8,173 nucleotides of DNA. Source: an uncultured Prevotella sp. (GTDB lineage: Bacteria > Bacteroidota > Bacteroidia > Bacteroidales > Bacteroidaceae). Position 1 is the first letter of the stretch, and each line of letters opens with the position of its first letter. Below the pieces are notes generated by a model. The model had not been told where the DNA came from. It saw nothing but the letters and a program-made list of their open reading frames with translations, and did no database searches. The stretch is from contig CAKQCV010000093.1 of the NCBI GenBank assembly GCA_934217675.1, positions 1 to 8,173 of the forward strand, read 5' to 3'. Made by a program: the position numbers and the translations under genes. Positions 6,263 to 8,173 of this stretch are shown here, in pieces.

Positions 6263-8077
6263 ATGCGAAAAAAATTGTTAAATAAGTTATGTATCACTTT
6301 TATTATTTTTTCTTTCATTTTATCCCAAGCATTCTTGATTCCTTATTTTTCAAGGAATGATAATTCGATAAATGAAGATAGTAACTCACCCGCTAAAGTA
6401 ATAGCGACGGCTAATAATTTTGCTACAGCGGATGCACTATCTACAAAAGAAGAAATAGAAGATTCATTAACAGAAATGGAATATAGCGATGAATCTACCG
6501 ATATCATTGCCAAGTTCGATTTCAATATCACTGATGATGCAACATATCAAGAAATATCATCAAAACGTTATAGTTGCAAAACCCCTGATGACATAGAAGC
6601 TTTCCGTGAAGAACTTAACAGTTATACTTATGCGTATCACAGGAATATTTTAAATAAATACATAGATGAGTATGATATTGAGAACGCTGAAATTGTTAAT
6701 TATAGCCCCTATGTTTTGCTTTCTTATGACTCAATTGAGGATGCAGCGGATAACATTTTTAATTTATCTCAAATTGAGGAAATTGACATAATAGAAATCA
6801 TAGACAATGTTTATAGCGAAACGACAGAAATTAAGGACGAAGATGTAGCTACATCTGAAGTGTCTTATAACACTATGTTAGCTCAAATAAACGCAACATC
6901 TATCGTATCGAGTTCAACATATACAGGCAGTGGGGTAAAAATAGGAATCTATGAGTCTGGTGGTGTAGCCAACCCGAGTTTGTTTACAGGTAGAAATATC
7001 ATTTACAAATCAGGAAGTGATGCTAAATACACAACTTATACCAACCACGCCAACTTTGTTACTTCTGTATTTTTTGGAATAGCTCCAAGCGCTACTGTTT
7101 ATATGAGCCCAGTTGATCAGATCGGTGTTGAATGGTTTATTGATAATAGGGTAAGCGCAATAAATTGTAGTTTTGGATATTATAGAAATACCCAAAATAG
7201 CGATGGTACATATTCTCGTCCAAGTTCGATTGGTTACTATAATGCGTATGATGGAATTTATGATTACCAAATATATACTAACTATATTACAGTTTTGAAA
7301 AGTGCTGGAAACTTGAATACCGATAATAAAAAATCGGGGTACAATCCCGGTAACAATATTTCTTCCCCTGGTTACGCACGCAATGTTGTGACTGTCGGTG
7401 GAGTTGCCGGAAGCTCAACGTCATCCGTATCGCACGCAAGTGGTGCTTCCTTTGTAAATTCCGATGGTTACGCAAAGCCTAACATTTCAGCACCGTATAC
7501 CGTAACGAACCCCCACGGGAATACTGGTAGCGGAACAAGTTATGCGACACCACAGGTTACTGCCGCAGTTGCTTTATTGTTCCAGCGTCACCCTTATTTG
7601 AGTATATATCCCGAACAAACGGCAGCGGCACTCGAGGCAAGTAGTAACCACGAAATTTTAAGTGATTTTTCAGCAGGGACAGCAAATCACGACAATGAGA
7701 ATGGTGCAGGAGTGTTAAATATTGATCATCTTTTAAATTCATTAACAATAACAGATACTCATTTGAATAACAATGACCATAAAGGAACAAATGTACTCTC
7801 GCAACAAGTGTATTTAAAAGCTGGACAAAAAATAAAAATTGACCTGTATTGGTTGGCGCGTTTTAATAGAACGACCGATACCCTATATTATACAGATTAT
7901 GATTTACGTCTTACGTATTCAGGCACAACGGTGTCATCAAACTCTGCTTCAAGTAATACTGAATTGATAATGTTTACAGCGTCAACTACAGGCTACTACA
8001 CAATAAATGTATATCAGTATGGAACTTATTCTGGTACAGGATATGATTTTATTGGACTTGCTTATAAAATCTATTAA
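6263..8077 (+). CDS. Secreted subtilisin-like (S8) serine protease with Glu in the Asp position
   Basis: A 604-residue preproprotease. Residues 1-30 form a signal peptide or N-terminal anchor, and about 35-195 a propeptide whose end (about 145-183, NYSPYVLLSYDSIEDAADN onward) resembles I9-type inhibitor folds. The catalytic domain runs from about 200 to 490. His is in NHANFV (H262), followed by GIAPSATVY; the oxyanion Asn is in SAGN (N350); the nucleophile is in GTSYATP (S426). The first triad residue, Asp in nearly all S8 enzymes (as in GIxDxG), is Glu here: GIYESGG, E231. The last 110 residues (about 495-604) look like the beta-sandwich PPC-type domain that follows many Bacillota subtilases (TDYDLRLTYSG, TTGYYTINVYQYG). 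A site AAGGGG (6249-6254) precedes the ATG, and the gene is co-transcribed with the secreted protein gene ahead of it. The protein should act outside the cell; the substrate is unknown. The family call is firm; activity with Glu is uncertain. Confidence 0.93.
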   Translation: MRKKLLNKLCITFIIFSFILSQAFLIPYFSRNDNSINEDSNSPAKVIATANNFATADALSTKEEIEDSLTEMEYSDESTDIIAKFDFNITDDATYQEISSKRYSCKTPDDIEAFREELNSYTYAYHRNILNKYIDEYDIENAEIVNYSPYVLLSYDSIEDAADNIFNLSQIEEIDIIEIIDNVYSETTEIKDEDVATSEVSYNTMLAQINATSIVSSSTYTGSGVKIGIYESGGVANPSLFTGRNIIYKSGSDAKYTTYTNHANFVTSVFFGIAPSATVYMSPVDQIGVEWFIDNRVSAINCSFGYYRNTQNSDGTYSRPSSIGYYNAYDGIYDYQIYTNYITVLKSAGNLNTDNKKSGYNPGNNISSPGYARNVVTVGGVAGSSTSSVSHASGASFVNSDGYAKPNISAPYTVTNPHGNTGSGTSYATPQVTAAVALLFQRHPYLSIYPEQTAAALEASSNHEILSDFSAGTANHDNENGAGVLNIDHLLNSLTITDTHLNNNDHKGTNVLSQQVYLKAGQKIKIDLYWLARFNRTTDTLYYTDYDLRLTYSGTTVSSNSASSNTELIMFTASTTGYYTINVYQYGTYSGTGYDFIGLAYKIY

Positions 8078-8096
8078 ATGACCGCAAATTAAAAGA

Positions 8097-8125
8097 AGGG
8101 GCTGTCGCGTTAAGCGGCAGCCTTT
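8097..8125 (+). terminator. Probable intrinsic terminator after the protease gene
   Basis: GGCTGTCGC (8100-8108) pairs with GCGGCAGCC (8114-8122) through nine base pairs, one of them G-U, around a five-base loop. Only three T follow, so release may be weak, although T-A and G-T pairs can extend the stem to 8097/8125. It starts about 20 bases after the protease stop. Similar GGGCTGTCGC hairpins also occur at insertion-sequence ends, which is the alternative explanation. Confidence 0.55.
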
Positions 8126-8146
8126 CGAGTAAAAAAAGGCACTCGA
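8125..8146. other. Second small hairpin, TCGAGT/ACTCGA
   Basis: TCGAGT (8125-8130) and ACTCGA (8141-8146) are perfect six-base arms around a ten-base A-rich loop, directly abutting the terminator hairpin. The function is unclear; it may belong to a flanking mobile element or to a transcription end on either strand. Seen directly; meaning unknown. Confidence 0.4.
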
Positions 8147-8158
8147 ACGAAAAAATGG

Positions 8159-8173
8159 TGGCTCTTTGTCAAA
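8159..8173. mobile_element. Possible ISL3-like insertion sequence terminus, cut by the window edge
   Basis: The window ends in TGGCTCTTTGTCAAA. GGCTCTTT-type starts followed by TCAA are typical of terminal inverted repeats of ISL3-family elements in Bacillota. Only 15 bases are visible, with no transposase and no second repeat, so this is a pointer and not a firm call. Confidence 0.3.

Overview
The window looks like an accessory locus from a low-GC, Gram-positive bacterium of the Bacillota (Clostridia-like). Evidence: strongly AT-rich genes, AGGAGG-type ribosome binding sites, consensus TTGACA/TATAAT promoters, a lipobox lipoprotein, Sec signal peptides and a Firmicutes-style secreted subtilase. 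The species cannot be named from this sequence.

Layout: bases 1-257 hold the end of a frameshifted IS256-family transposase, followed by a probable IS end near 263-291. Bases 334-5289 are a three-gene minus-strand operon read right to left. It starts with a 683-residue fused ATPase/permease (3238-5289), overlaps by four bases an 805-residue fused ATPase/permease (824-3241), and ends with a 155-residue lipoprotein (334-801). Bases 5290-5417 carry two back-to-back, near-consensus promoters whose -35 boxes form one inverted repeat. Rightward from there run a 268-residue secreted protein of no recognised family (5418-6224) and a 604-residue secreted subtilisin-like protease (6263-8077). The last 96 bases hold two hairpins and a possible terminus of a second insertion sequence.

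The most striking feature is an 851-bp direct repeat (2404-3254 and 4452-5302) with one difference that I can see. It makes the first 279 residues of both transporters identical (ribosome binding site core, whole ATPase, first membrane helix), while the extracellular and C-terminal membrane parts are highly divergent. The two transporters therefore share one motor and have two different extracellular heads.

Taken together, the locus resembles in outline a peptide or protein toxin cluster: a Sec-exported product, a secreted processing protease, MacB-like ABC transporters and a surface lipoprotein. That reading is inference. The genes are real and well supported, but the biological role is not shown by the sequence. 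The protease is also unusual in having Glu (E231) where the subtilase family normally has its catalytic Asp.
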